Shown one piece after another: positions 1 through 5,315 of a stretch of DNA of 7,120 nucleotides (within the stretch, counting starts at the first letter, position 1; each line of letters begins with the position of its first letter). Location: positions 1-7,120 of the forward strand of contig JAISQX010000146.1 in the NCBI GenBank assembly GCA_031273965.1, given 5' to 3'. The stretch comes from Clostridiales bacterium (GTDB taxonomy: Bacteria; Bacillota; Clostridia; Christensenellales; JAISNN01). Under the pieces are notes generated by a model. The model was not told the origin of the DNA and did not search any database. It saw only the letters and a program-made list of their open reading frames with translations. Position numbers and translations under genes: made by a program.

Positions 1-410
1 CTGTCGTATGCGTCAAGCGCGATGCTGTTGGACACGGCGATTAGCTCTCTTAGCGTCGAATCTCTCTTTACTATTCCGGCATAATATCTAAAATTAGCCG
101 CGCTCGGAATAGCTTCCGACAGCCCTATTAGATAATCCAATCCGCCTATATCCGCGAGTATGCCGCCGCGATCCAATATATCGGTAATCGTCACGACGTC
201 CGCCGCTTTTCCGTCGTTATACAACTCGAATACGGCGGAAAAAATTCGTTTATGCGCGGGAAGATAAAAATCCTTTTCGGACAACGACGAAACGACGTCC
301 GCGACTATTTCTCCGTCAATGAGACAAGAGCCGAGCACACACTGCTCGGCTTCCTTGTTAAAAGGCATGGAACGCGCCTGAATTTTTTTGTTATTTTCAT
401 TTGATTTCAT
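1..410 (-). CDS. dnaB: Replicative DNA helicase DnaB, N-terminal part (cut by window edge)
   Basis: The reverse strand from the ATG at 410 stays open to the window edge and gives 136 residues. The protein is the hexameric replicative helicase that unwinds DNA at the fork and recruits primase. Residues 16-130 match the DnaB N-terminal helical domain: 'PFNKEAEQCVLGSCLID' at 16-32, 'KDFYLPAHKRIFSAVFEL' around 46-63, 'DVVTITDILD' at 71-80, 'IGGLDYLIGL' at 88-97, and 'YYAGIVKRDSTLRELI' at 109-124. The RecA-like ATPase domain lies beyond the edge, so its integrity cannot be judged. The start is supported by AGGTG four bases upstream; the nearby ATG at 400 is out of frame. The upstream lipoprotein gene ends 89 nt away. 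I see no clear terminator or promoter in that gap, so co-transcription is possible. The family call is firm from the sequence. Confidence 0.93.
   Translation of the reverse strand, partial: MKSNENNKKIQARSMPFNKEAEQCVLGSCLIDGEIVADVVSSLSEKDFYLPAHKRIFSAVFELYNDGKAADVVTITDILDRGGILADIGGLDYLIGLSEAIPSAANFRYYAGIVKRDSTLRELIAVSNSIALDAYD
329..351 (-). other. Perfect 9-bp hairpin inside the dnaB coding sequence
   Basis: AGCCGAGCA (329-337) and TGCTCGGCT (343-351) are exact inverted repeats around a 5-nt loop. They encode the start of the DnaB N-domain (around 'EAEQCVLGS'), about 60-80 nt after the start codon. There is no U-tract after it on the transcribed strand, so it is not a standard terminator. It may be chance codon choice or a weak pause or mRNA-stability element. 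Confidence 0.4.
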
Positions 411-499
411 CTGTCACCTAAACTTTATTTTTACGCGGATTAAGACATTATTCAGTCCTTCAAGAAAACGATCGGCGCGCCGTAAAAACAAATTCGGTA

Positions 500-1279
500 T
501 TAAACCGCCCCTTTTGTTCTTTTCCCGAACAAAAACATGACCGCCGTAACGACCGCAGCCGCGGCTATCGCTATAGCCGCCCAAGTCGTATAATTCGGAG
601 AAGCGCTTTTCAATTCTATAGTTCTGCCTATATCCGCGTATTGCATTTCGTATATATGAGCGTACAACCCCGTTTCCTCGTCTATTTCTTTACGATCCGC
701 GTCGCTTTCGATAGATTTGTATCCCGTCTCGTATTTAAAGACGTACAAAAGTGTGTCGTAGCGGATATTCATAATGTCGTTCCGGAGTTTTTCCACAAAC
801 TCCTCGCCCAAGTCCTGATATATCGCCGGGATATTATCTATAACGGACTGCACAATCAAATCGACGTCTTTAAAAACCGTCTGTTGCCTGCTTACGTAGT
901 TATTGTAAAACAATCCGCCTACCTTAAAAAAATTCTCGTCATATTCGTCCGGAAGCTCGTCGCCCGTTATGCCGTTTTTGATATTGTACTCCGTTCTCGA
1001 CTCGTAATACTCCCACGCGTATACAATATTCGGTCTTTCTTCATCGACATACGTTTCGTAGCCGTAAGCCGCAAAAATATCCGACGCAATCGCGATTATC
1101 ATCTCGCCGTTATACGTCGAATCGTTTATCGTCGTTTCGTCTATCTCAACGGCGTATTCAAAATACATTTCGCCGCTTGGAAAGTAATAGACCCCGTAAG
1201 TCACCGTCGCATCGGCGCATGAATTCAGTAACAAAACCAACGCCGCCGACAACGCCGCTAAAATAAGTCTTTTTTTCAT
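500..1279 (-). CDS. Lipoprotein of unknown function with a C-terminal membrane segment
   Basis: This is a 259-residue exported protein that I do not recognise. Residues 1-20 form a lipoprotein signal peptide (MKKR, then a hydrophobic run) ending in the lipobox L-N-S-C, with Cys21 as the lipidated residue; Asn at -2 is unusual. The middle (about 22-230) is acidic and rich in Tyr, Asp and Glu. Residues 233-252 form a second hydrophobic helix rich in Ala, Val and Ile, followed by GKRTKGAV, a positively charged end that fits a cytoplasmic tail. The mature protein should therefore be an extracytoplasmic domain tethered at both ends. The fold after the Cys ('ATVTYGVYYFPSGEMYFEYAVEID') loosely recalls LppM/DUF3153-type lipoproteins, which also carry a C-terminal helix, but I cannot confirm this. 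The start is set by AGGAG seven bases upstream (1287-1291). It has its own sigma-A promoter at 1310-1338. Confidence 0.85.
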   Translation of the reverse strand: MKKRLILAALSAALVLLLNSCADATVTYGVYYFPSGEMYFEYAVEIDETTINDSTYNGEMIIAIASDIFAAYGYETYVDEERPNIVYAWEYYESRTEYNIKNGITGDELPDEYDENFFKVGGLFYNNYVSRQQTVFKDVDLIVQSVIDNIPAIYQDLGEEFVEKLRNDIMNIRYDTLLYVFKYETGYKSIESDADRKEIDEETGLYAHIYEMQYADIGRTIELKSASPNYTTWAAIAIAAAAVVTAVMFLFGKRTKGAV

Positions 1280-1309
1280 AACAATACTCCTAAAAATCAG
1301 GATACATAC

Positions 1310-1338
1310 ATTATAACGTTTTTTTCGTATGATTTCAA
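1310..1338 (-). promoter_or_regulatory. Sigma-A promoter for the 259-aa lipoprotein gene
   Basis: The reverse strand has TTGAAA (1338-1333), a 17-nt spacer and a perfect TATAAT (1315-1310), followed by an AGGAG ribosome site and the ATG at 1279. The predicted start of transcription is near 1303, giving a leader of about 24 nt. A second TTGAAA lies 11 bp further upstream (1349-1344), so the -35 element is the downstream copy of a direct repeat. Confidence 0.8.
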
Positions 1339-1379
1339 GTCTATTTCAAAAAAAATTAAAAATAATTTCCGGACGACAC

Positions 1380-1402
1380 AAAAAAAGCGTACCGCCGCTT
1401 TT
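1380..1402 (-). terminator. Possible secondary intrinsic terminator
   Basis: On the reverse strand AAAAGCG (1402-1396) and CGCTTTT (1389-1383) form a 7-bp stem with a 6-nt loop, running into seven U residues (1386-1380). Only three pairs are G-C, so it is weak. An alternative longer stem could form between 1393-1401 and 1432-1440, which would compete with it. It lies just upstream of the lipoprotein promoter and may back up the stronger terminator at 1463-1500. Confidence 0.35.
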
Positions 1403-1462
1403 ATAATAGCCTTTTGAACAATATTTACGATAAGGCGGCGAATCAAAAAGCCCTTATAAAAC

Positions 1463-1500
1463 AAAAAAGCTTGTCAACCGTATGACCGACAAGCTTTTTT
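1463..1500. terminator. Symmetric intrinsic terminator after the small-protein gene
   Basis: AAAAAAGCTTGTC (1463-1475) is exactly inverted at 1488-1500, with a 12-nt loop. The core stem AAGCTTGTC/GACAAGCTT is flanked by an A-run on one side and a T-run on the other, so it can work in both directions. The only genes nearby are on the reverse strand, so it most likely ends the transcript that starts at the 2748-2776 promoter. Confidence 0.8.
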
Positions 1501-1576
1501 ATTCGGGTATCACAAAAAAATCAAACGCGAAGGCTTTTTTTCTTCTTTATGATATATTGCGGATATTTTTTATTCG

Positions 1577-1641
1577 CTACGTTATGATGCAATATCCCTC
1601 TATTTGACCTACATATCCCCACGTGCCGTTGCCGACGCAAT
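1577..1641 (-). pseudogene. Out-of-frame coding-like tail of the 81-aa gene (possible frameshift)
   Basis: Directly after the TGA of the 81-residue frame, the reverse strand in a shifted frame reads N-C-V-G-N-G-T-W-G-Y-V-G-Q-I-E-G-Y-C-I-I-T and stops at 1579-1577 (TAG); its first codon borrows the A of that TGA. Two cysteines, the Gly/Trp/Tyr spacing and codon choice like the neighbouring genes make it look like a real C-terminus. A single-base loss near 1643-1646 would explain the split. It could be a natural pseudogene, a sequencing error, or chance. Confidence 0.4.
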
Positions 1642-1887
1642 TCAACTGATGGCTATATCTTGCAATCCTTCGGCGACGTTTATCGCATTCCTAAGGTCGT
1701 TCATTATATAGCGCTCAAAGTCATAATCCGGCACGCCGATTAAGCCGCTCTCGCTTTGCGGAATATTATCGGAAGCGAATACGTTTGCTTCCCTTGCTTT
1801 TTCAAAGAAAAACCCCGTTGCCGCTACAACTACTAATATCGTTACCAATAACTTTGTTCCTATTCTTTTTAAAAATTTTTTCTTCAT
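1642..1887 (-). CDS. Small membrane-anchored or secreted protein, unknown function
   Basis: This is an 81-residue protein with a Lys/Arg-rich start (MKKKFLKRIGTK), a hydrophobic segment at about 13-28, then a short polar region ending in 'NVFA-SD' around residue 38, which could be a signal-peptidase site. The remainder (40-81) is mildly acidic. It is either an exported peptide or a single-span membrane protein facing outward. The start is well supported by AAGGAG eight bases upstream (1896-1901). It lies 43 nt after the leucine-rich-repeat lipoprotein gene with no terminator between, so the two are probably one transcript and may act together at the cell surface. The frame may be truncated: a coding-like tail in another frame begins at the stop codon. 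No family is recognised. Confidence 0.65.
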   Translation of the reverse strand: MKKKFLKRIGTKLLVTILVVVAATGFFFEKAREANVFASDNIPQSESGLIGVPDYDFERYIMNDLRNAINVAEGLQDIAIS

Positions 1888-1902
1888 TCATGGTGCTCCT
1901 TA

Positions 1903-1918
1903 TAAAATTTAAATTTTA
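1903..1918. repeat. Perfect 16-bp AT palindrome between two lipoprotein-operon genes
   Basis: TAAAATTTAAATTTTA is fully self-complementary and sits in the 43-nt gap just before the ribosome site of the small-protein gene. It contains no G or C, so it is thermodynamically weak and may reflect base composition. Confidence 0.4.
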
Positions 1919-1930
1919 TTCATATACAAA

Positions 1931-2713
1931 CTAATATCTTACTATCTCGACATGAGAACTTATCGCTCCTTCCTCTATAACGGTGTTTTGTGAAACATAA
2001 ACCGTTTCAAGTCCATTTGACGCATTAAAATTGCTTCGCGCTATTATGACTTTCATTGTTGATGGAAACTTTATTGTAGTAACCGAATACCCAACGCCAC
2101 TATTTACCGCTGTCGATTCTACTCCCTCGGGTACCTCTATATGCTCTTTGTCTCCGTAGTAGCCATGAAATATATTTTCTTTAATAAAATACCCGTTAAT
2201 TGCTTCCAATGGCTTAAATTTCAACCGATTTTCTGTTCCTTCTCCAAAGAAATCATCGGGACTTCCTTCGGGAACAATCAAAAATGCCGCCCAGCGCCTA
2301 TTGCCCTCAAAAATACCTTCTTTCAAGATCGATGGTTTTTCGCTCAAAAATTCAATAACTTCAACTCCACTATTGCCAAAAAAGCCGCGGGTAATTTCTA
2401 CGCTTCCCTCTATAGTCATTTTTCTAAGTTTGCCCAAGTTCGCGTGCGCAATATCCGAGCCAAGCATCGCCGCTATAAATGTCCTATTCGCCTCCAATTT
2501 CTTCACCGGATAGCCCTTTATCTCCGCCGGTAGCGTAAGCTCCGTCTGCTCTCTACCCGCCGCCGTTAAACCGCGGATAGTGGCATATCCGGACGTTTGC
2601 TCCGCAACCCAATACTTGTCGTGCAATCGCACACTACAGCTACTTAGCGTCGCCGCAAGCATTGTTCCGCTCAAAATGAGCACACACAGTAACGCAATTT
2701 GCTTTTTTTTCAT
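1931..2713 (-). CDS. BspA-like leucine-rich-repeat lipoprotein
   Basis: This is a 260-residue surface lipoprotein. Residues 1-25 are a lipoprotein signal peptide ending in the lipobox L-S-S-C, with Cys26 lipidated. The rest has degenerate repeats of the BspA/LRR_5 type, with alternating 'xIxVPEGVxxI' and 'LxxVxV' strands: 'TELTLPAEIKGYPVKKLE' (57-73), 'LRKMTIEGSVEIT' (96-108), 'VEVIEF...LKEGIFEG' (117-137), 'EHIEVPEGVESTAV' (190-203), 'VTTIKFPSTMKVI' (211-223) and 'LETVYVSQNTVIEEGA' (235-250). Such proteins are known as surface and adhesion-like proteins in gut and oral bacteria; a specific ligand cannot be inferred. The frame is open upstream to 2776, but that extension overlaps the promoter and would add 21 non-signal residues. 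GGAGGT seven bases before the ATG at 2713 fixes the start. It is the first gene of a unit with the small protein downstream. Confidence 0.75.
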   Translation of the reverse strand: MKKKQIALLCVLILSGTMLAATLSSCSVRLHDKYWVAEQTSGYATIRGLTAAGREQTELTLPAEIKGYPVKKLEANRTFIAAMLGSDIAHANLGKLRKMTIEGSVEITRGFFGNSGVEVIEFLSEKPSILKEGIFEGNRRWAAFLIVPEGSPDDFFGEGTENRLKFKPLEAINGYFIKENIFHGYYGDKEHIEVPEGVESTAVNSGVGYSVTTIKFPSTMKVIIARSNFNASNGLETVYVSQNTVIEEGAISSHVEIVRY

Positions 2714-2720
2714 GTTAAAA

Positions 2721-2726
2721 ACCTCC
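2721..2726 (-). promoter_or_regulatory. Ribosome binding site deciding the start of the LRR lipoprotein
   Basis: GGAGGT on the reverse strand lies seven bases before the ATG at 2713. This rules in the short form, which begins directly with a normal lipoprotein signal, over upstream in-frame starts that overlap the promoter. Confidence 0.85.
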
Positions 2727-2747
2727 AATTGTGTTTTTGTTAGCTTC

Positions 2748-2776
2748 ATTATACACCTTTTATTCACAGATTTCAA
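2748..2776 (-). promoter_or_regulatory. Sigma-A promoter for the LRR lipoprotein unit
   Basis: The reverse strand has TTGAAA (2776-2771), a 17-nt spacer and a perfect TATAAT (2753-2748). Transcription would begin near 2741, about 28 nt before the ATG. The -35 box and the two bases after it (TTGAAATC) are identical to those of the other lipoprotein promoter at 1310-1338. Confidence 0.82.
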
Positions 2777-2794
2777 TAGGTTTCAGAAAAGTAG

Positions 2795-2816
2795 TTGTAA
2801 AATTTTTGTAAAATTT
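2795..2816. repeat. Tandem 11-bp repeat, candidate response-regulator box
   Basis: TTGTAAAATTT occurs twice in immediate succession (2795-2805 and 2806-2816). It contains TGTAAA-N5-TGTAAA, which fits the published WalR (YycF) consensus TGTWAH-N5-TGTWAH. Read on the other strand it is TTTACA-N5-TTTACA, close to the PhoP box pattern. It ends about 20 bp upstream of the -35 element at 2776, a usual place for an OmpR-family activator. No regulator gene is in the window, so the assignment is an inference. Confidence 0.45.
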
Positions 2817-2863
2817 GTTTTTTCTTTTATGAGATTACATAAAAAAATTGCATACTTTTTATG

Positions 2864-2991
2864 CGTATTTATTATTTATTGACTTCCCTTCAGATCTCGT
2901 ATTTTGCTCCCGGTTCTGCACATCGACGAAGTAATATCGTCAGCACTTTGGCACCTTAAGACCGCAAGCAAGCTTCAATTATAATAATACG
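2864..2991. repeat. GC-richer island bounded by imperfect inverted repeats (MITE-like or decayed element)
   Basis: The left end (2864-2882) starts CGTATT-TATTAT and ends TTGA. The reverse complement of the right end (2975-2991) starts CGTATT-ATTAT and also ends TTGA, so the two ends match apart from small gaps. Between them is about 90 bp of markedly higher GC than the flanks. On the reverse strand one frame reads a protein-like stretch, 'LRCQSADDITSSMCRTGSK' followed by 'IRDLKGSQ' and a stop, covering roughly 2957-2878. A small inverted repeat GACGA/TCGTC (2925-2929 and 2937-2941) is inside. No clear target duplication is seen. This could be a small non-autonomous repeat, a gene remnant or an RNA. 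Confidence 0.35.
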
Positions 2992-3104
2992 TCTTCAATT
3001 CGGTAAGTTTTAATAGGCAGTAAAAAAGATTTTTAAAATTTATAAAACTATTTTTTTTTCTTTTTAAAAGCGGACATAAAATTTTATTCGTCAATATAGA
3101 CAAA

Positions 3105-3172
3105 TCAAAAAAAATATGCCGAAAACAAACTCCGTAAAACGCGTTGAAAAGCATACGGGTTTGTCTTCGGCA
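3105..3172 (-). terminator. Intrinsic terminator ending the Trk/DtxR transcript
   Basis: On the reverse strand the arms 3172-3154 and 3136-3117 (TGCCGAAGACAAACCCGTA and its near-complement) pair along about 18 bp with one mismatch and one bulge. They are followed by TATTTTTTTTG. On the plus strand the hairpin is followed by A residues, so it acts in the reverse direction. It begins 26 nt after the stop of the DtxR-family gene. Confidence 0.88.
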
Positions 3173-3197
3173 CGTAAAAAAATTTCTTATTTTTTCT

Positions 3198-3572
3198 CTA
3201 TTCTTCTACGCTTTTGGAAATAATTTTCTTTATACATTCAAAGGTTTCGTTACTGATATCGTGCTCCATGAGGCAGGCGTCCTTATACGCGTTTTCTTTT
3301 GAAACGCCGTTTATTATCCAAAACTTTGCAATGGTATTGTGCCGTTCAAATACCGCCTCGGCTTTTTTTCTGCCCATTTCGGTGAGAATAATGTGATTAT
3401 CGGAATCAATAAATATATATCCGTTACTTTTTAAAATCCTCATAGCTCTTGTCACCGACGGCTTAGAAAAATTCAATTTGCTCGCGACGTCCACGGCATG
3501 AACACCTCTGTGGCTTTCACTCAAAACGTAAATCGCCTCCAAATAATCTTCGCCTGATTGATGTATCGCCAT
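3198..3572 (-). CDS. DtxR/MntR-family metal-dependent transcriptional repressor
   Basis: This is a 124-residue cytoplasmic repressor that binds DNA when loaded with Fe2+ or Mn2+. Residues 1-65 are the winged helix: 'SGEDYLEAIYVL' (6-17), the recognition helix 'SKPSVTRAMRIL' (36-47), and the wing 'DSDNHIILTEMG' (56-67). Residues 68-124 form the dimerisation and metal-binding part. By alignment to B. subtilis MntR (D8, E11, H77, E99, E102, H103), the ligands here are Asp9, Glu12, His78, Cys100, Glu103 and His104. Cys at 100 is as in DtxR/IdeR, while Asp9 is as in MntR. There is no SH3-like third domain, as in MntR. GGAGGG eight bases upstream supports the start. It lies 98 nt after trkH with no evident terminator or strong promoter between, so it is probably transcribed with the Trk genes. 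Whether it senses Fe or Mn, and what it controls, is not shown. Confidence 0.9.
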   Translation of the reverse strand: MAIHQSGEDYLEAIYVLSESHRGVHAVDVASKLNFSKPSVTRAMRILKSNGYIFIDSDNHIILTEMGRKKAEAVFERHNTIAKFWIINGVSKENAYKDACLMEHDISNETFECIKKIISKSVEE

Positions 3573-3670
3573 ATTAGCTGCCCTCCAAAAAAAAATTATT
3601 ATTTTACATTGTATTTCTTTATTTTTTACTCTCTTATAATATTCTTTCTCTTCGACCTTATATTTTTTCT

Positions 3671-5263
3671 TTAAAGACTTCCATGCTCTTTTGTTTTTTT
3701 ATCTTTCTTATTCTTTTTTACCGCACGTTTAAATTCAAATTTTTTGAGTCGGCTCACGGCGGAAAATATTCCGACAAAAACGATAAAAATCTCCAAACGT
3801 CCCAGTACCATTCCAAACATTTCGACTATAAGCGTCGGATAGTTCGCCGCTTTTGTCAGACCGTTTGAAATCCCCACCGTGCCAAGCGCGGACGCAAATT
3901 CAAACGCGCCTTTTTGCACATCCGTACCCGGAGAAAACAGCAGAATAAGCGCCGTTCCCAACATAAATATAGCTATATACGAGAAGAAAAAGCCCAAGGT
4001 TTCGGATACCAAATCGCCGTCTATAGGACTCTTTCCCTGTACCTTATAATAGCTCAAGCTAATGACCTTGTTTGACGGAAATAACCGCCTGATTACTCCG
4101 CTTACCGCGGACTTGAATAGAACGTGCACCCGCACAATCTTTATTCCGCCCGCCGTCGAACCGGCGCCGCCGCCTATAAACATCAGGATAAAAATCAAAA
4201 ATACCGCGAACGCATTCCATTCCGCGTAGTTCGCTATGGTGTATCCCGTCGTCGAAAACGCGGTGATAACTCCAAAAAACGCATTATGCAAGCTTTCGCC
4301 TACCCCGTTTCCGTCCATAACCAATGACGCGGCTATAAGCAACGAAAACACGAGCGTCATAGCCAGCATAAACCTTATCTCGCTTATACCCAGCACCCGC
4401 CGTATCTTTCCCTTTACCAAAAGCAGCAAAATGGCAAAATTTGTCGCGCCGACAAGCATAAGCACTATCGTTACAAGCTCTATGCCAATATTTCCATACG
4501 CGCCGATACTGTCCGCCCGCGTCGAAAAACCCGCCGTGGACAACGCGCTCATAGCGTGGCAAAGCGCGTCAAAAAAACTCATTCCGAATATCGCATACGA
4601 TATGATTCCCGCAAGCAGAAAACCGTTGTACAATAAGAATATCGTCTGCGAGGTTTTTTTTAGATTCGGCATAATCCTGTCGGGATGACCTTCGGCGTTA
4701 AATAGATTGATTTCCTGTTTACCGTGTATGAGCATATTGACCATAAGAATAAAACCCAATCCGCCGCCGTATTGCATAAAGCTTCTAAAAAACAGATAGA
4801 TATGCGGTAAGCTTTCCACATCCGCAAGCGACAGACCCGTTGTCGTCCATCCGCTTACCGACTCAAATAGCGCCGGTAAAAAATCCATAATACCGCCTAA
4901 AAAGAACGGTATAGAACCTAAAAAAATCGCAAATCCCCAAGCGAAAAGTACCGGAAAACTCCCGCGCCTAATGGGCGCCTGCCATTCGTCCGTGCGCTCC
5001 GGCGCCTGTTTTGTAAACATTCCGATGATTATTCCCAACGCAATCGCCGAAAAAGAAGGTATGACAAACCACGGCGCATATCTAATCTCCGACGGATAAA
5101 ACAAAGTGATAACGACGGGCATCAATTCCAAAAAGCCTATAAGTATTATGAGCTTTCCGTATACGTTCCCCCGCGATATTCTGTCCACCGTCGTCCCGAC
5201 CGCGCTTTCTATGCGCCCAAAGACAGGTCTTAATACTTTGATTATGTTCTTTTTCTCTTTCAT
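3671..5263 (-). CDS. trkH: TrkH-family potassium uptake channel subunit
   Basis: This is a 530-residue integral membrane protein that carries K+ into the cell, gated by cytoplasmic RCK (TrkA/KtrA) subunits. Four pore loops with filter glycines are visible: 'FESVSGWTTTG' (133-143), 'SALSTAGFSTR' (239-249), 'TAFSTTGYT' (334-342) and 'ASALGTVGISNG' (457-468). Other family marks are 'RSFMQYGGGLGF' (160-171), the strongly conserved 'GGGAGSTAGGIKIVR' (364-378) in the gating region after the third pore, and 'GMVLGRLEIF' (484-493). About 30 basic or neutral residues precede the first helix, and a Lys-rich tail follows the last. Both are likely cytoplasmic, and the length is somewhat above the usual 450-490. 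The ATG at 5263 has only a weak GGA ribosome site. A hairpin lies in the 52-nt gap after the RCK gene. TrkH rather than KtrB is preferred from length and the N-terminal extension, but the two are close. Confidence 0.93.
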   Translation of the reverse strand: MKEKKNIIKVLRPVFGRIESAVGTTVDRISRGNVYGKLIILIGFLELMPVVITLFYPSEIRYAPWFVIPSFSAIALGIIIGMFTKQAPERTDEWQAPIRRGSFPVLFAWGFAIFLGSIPFFLGGIMDFLPALFESVSGWTTTGLSLADVESLPHIYLFFRSFMQYGGGLGFILMVNMLIHGKQEINLFNAEGHPDRIMPNLKKTSQTIFLLYNGFLLAGIISYAIFGMSFFDALCHAMSALSTAGFSTRADSIGAYGNIGIELVTIVLMLVGATNFAILLLLVKGKIRRVLGISEIRFMLAMTLVFSLLIAASLVMDGNGVGESLHNAFFGVITAFSTTGYTIANYAEWNAFAVFLIFILMFIGGGAGSTAGGIKIVRVHVLFKSAVSGVIRRLFPSNKVISLSYYKVQGKSPIDGDLVSETLGFFFSYIAIFMLGTALILLFSPGTDVQKGAFEFASALGTVGISNGLTKAANYPTLIVEMFGMVLGRLEIFIVFVGIFSAVSRLKKFEFKRAVKKNKKDKKTKEHGSL

Positions 5264-5289
5264 TTAAAAAATCCGATTACATTACCAAA

Positions 5290-5304
5290 GCGGCAAAAAG
5301 CCGC
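5290..5304 (-). other. Intercistronic hairpin between the RCK gene and trkH
   Basis: GCGGC (5290-5294) and GCCGC (5300-5304) form a 5-bp all-GC stem with a 5-nt loop, extendable by A-T pairs across one mismatch. It is followed on the transcribed strand by TTTGG, too few U residues for a strong terminator. It sits 27-41 nt before the trkH start and could lower or stabilise trkH mRNA relative to the RCK genes. Confidence 0.45.
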
Positions 5305-5315
5305 ATTTTGGATTC

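Larger units (their letters stand above)
2777..3104. other. Non-coding, AT-rich intergenic stretch
   Basis: No convincing gene is present between the LRR lipoprotein promoter and the terminator of the Trk block. The stretch contains the tandem 11-bp repeat (2795-2816), an AT-only inverted repeat CATAAAAA/TTTTTATG (2838-2845 and 2856-2863), the GC-richer island (2864-2991), the direct repeat CTTCAATT (2973-2980 and 2993-3000), and long A/T tracts at 3021-3066. Confidence 0.6.

Noticed and set aside
411..499. Separate promoter for dnaB in the 89-nt gap.
   Set aside because: TTGAAG is present, but no acceptable -10 lies at the right distance. The evidence is too weak to annotate.
641..1222. Long plus-strand open frames opposite the lipoprotein, trkH, RCK and P-II genes (for example 641-1222, 2141-2533, 4236-4688, 5394-5924).
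   Set aside because: They are antisense shadows of genes with clear families, signal peptides and ribosome sites. Their translations show no domain pattern and they lack Shine-Dalgarno sequences.
2714..2776. Longer N-terminus for the LRR lipoprotein starting at a TTG at 2776.
   Set aside because: It would begin in the -35 box and run through the -10 box, and it adds 21 residues before a normal lipoprotein signal. The ATG at 2713 has a perfect GGAGGT.
2880..3000. Riboswitch or T-box leader in the intergenic island.
   Set aside because: I looked for T-box, S-box, yybP-ykoY, c-di-GMP and ydaO core signatures and found none. The downstream gene has its own promoter, so this is not its leader.
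3573..3670. Independent promoter for the DtxR-family gene.
   Set aside because: The region is AT-rich with TATAAG and TAAAAT strings, but none has a reasonable -35 at 16-18 nt. Co-transcription with trkH is simpler.
4284..4562. Reverse-strand frame inside trkH, out of phase with it.
   Set aside because: It lies fully within the conserved TrkH coding region, and its translation is low-complexity and unlike any protein I recognise.
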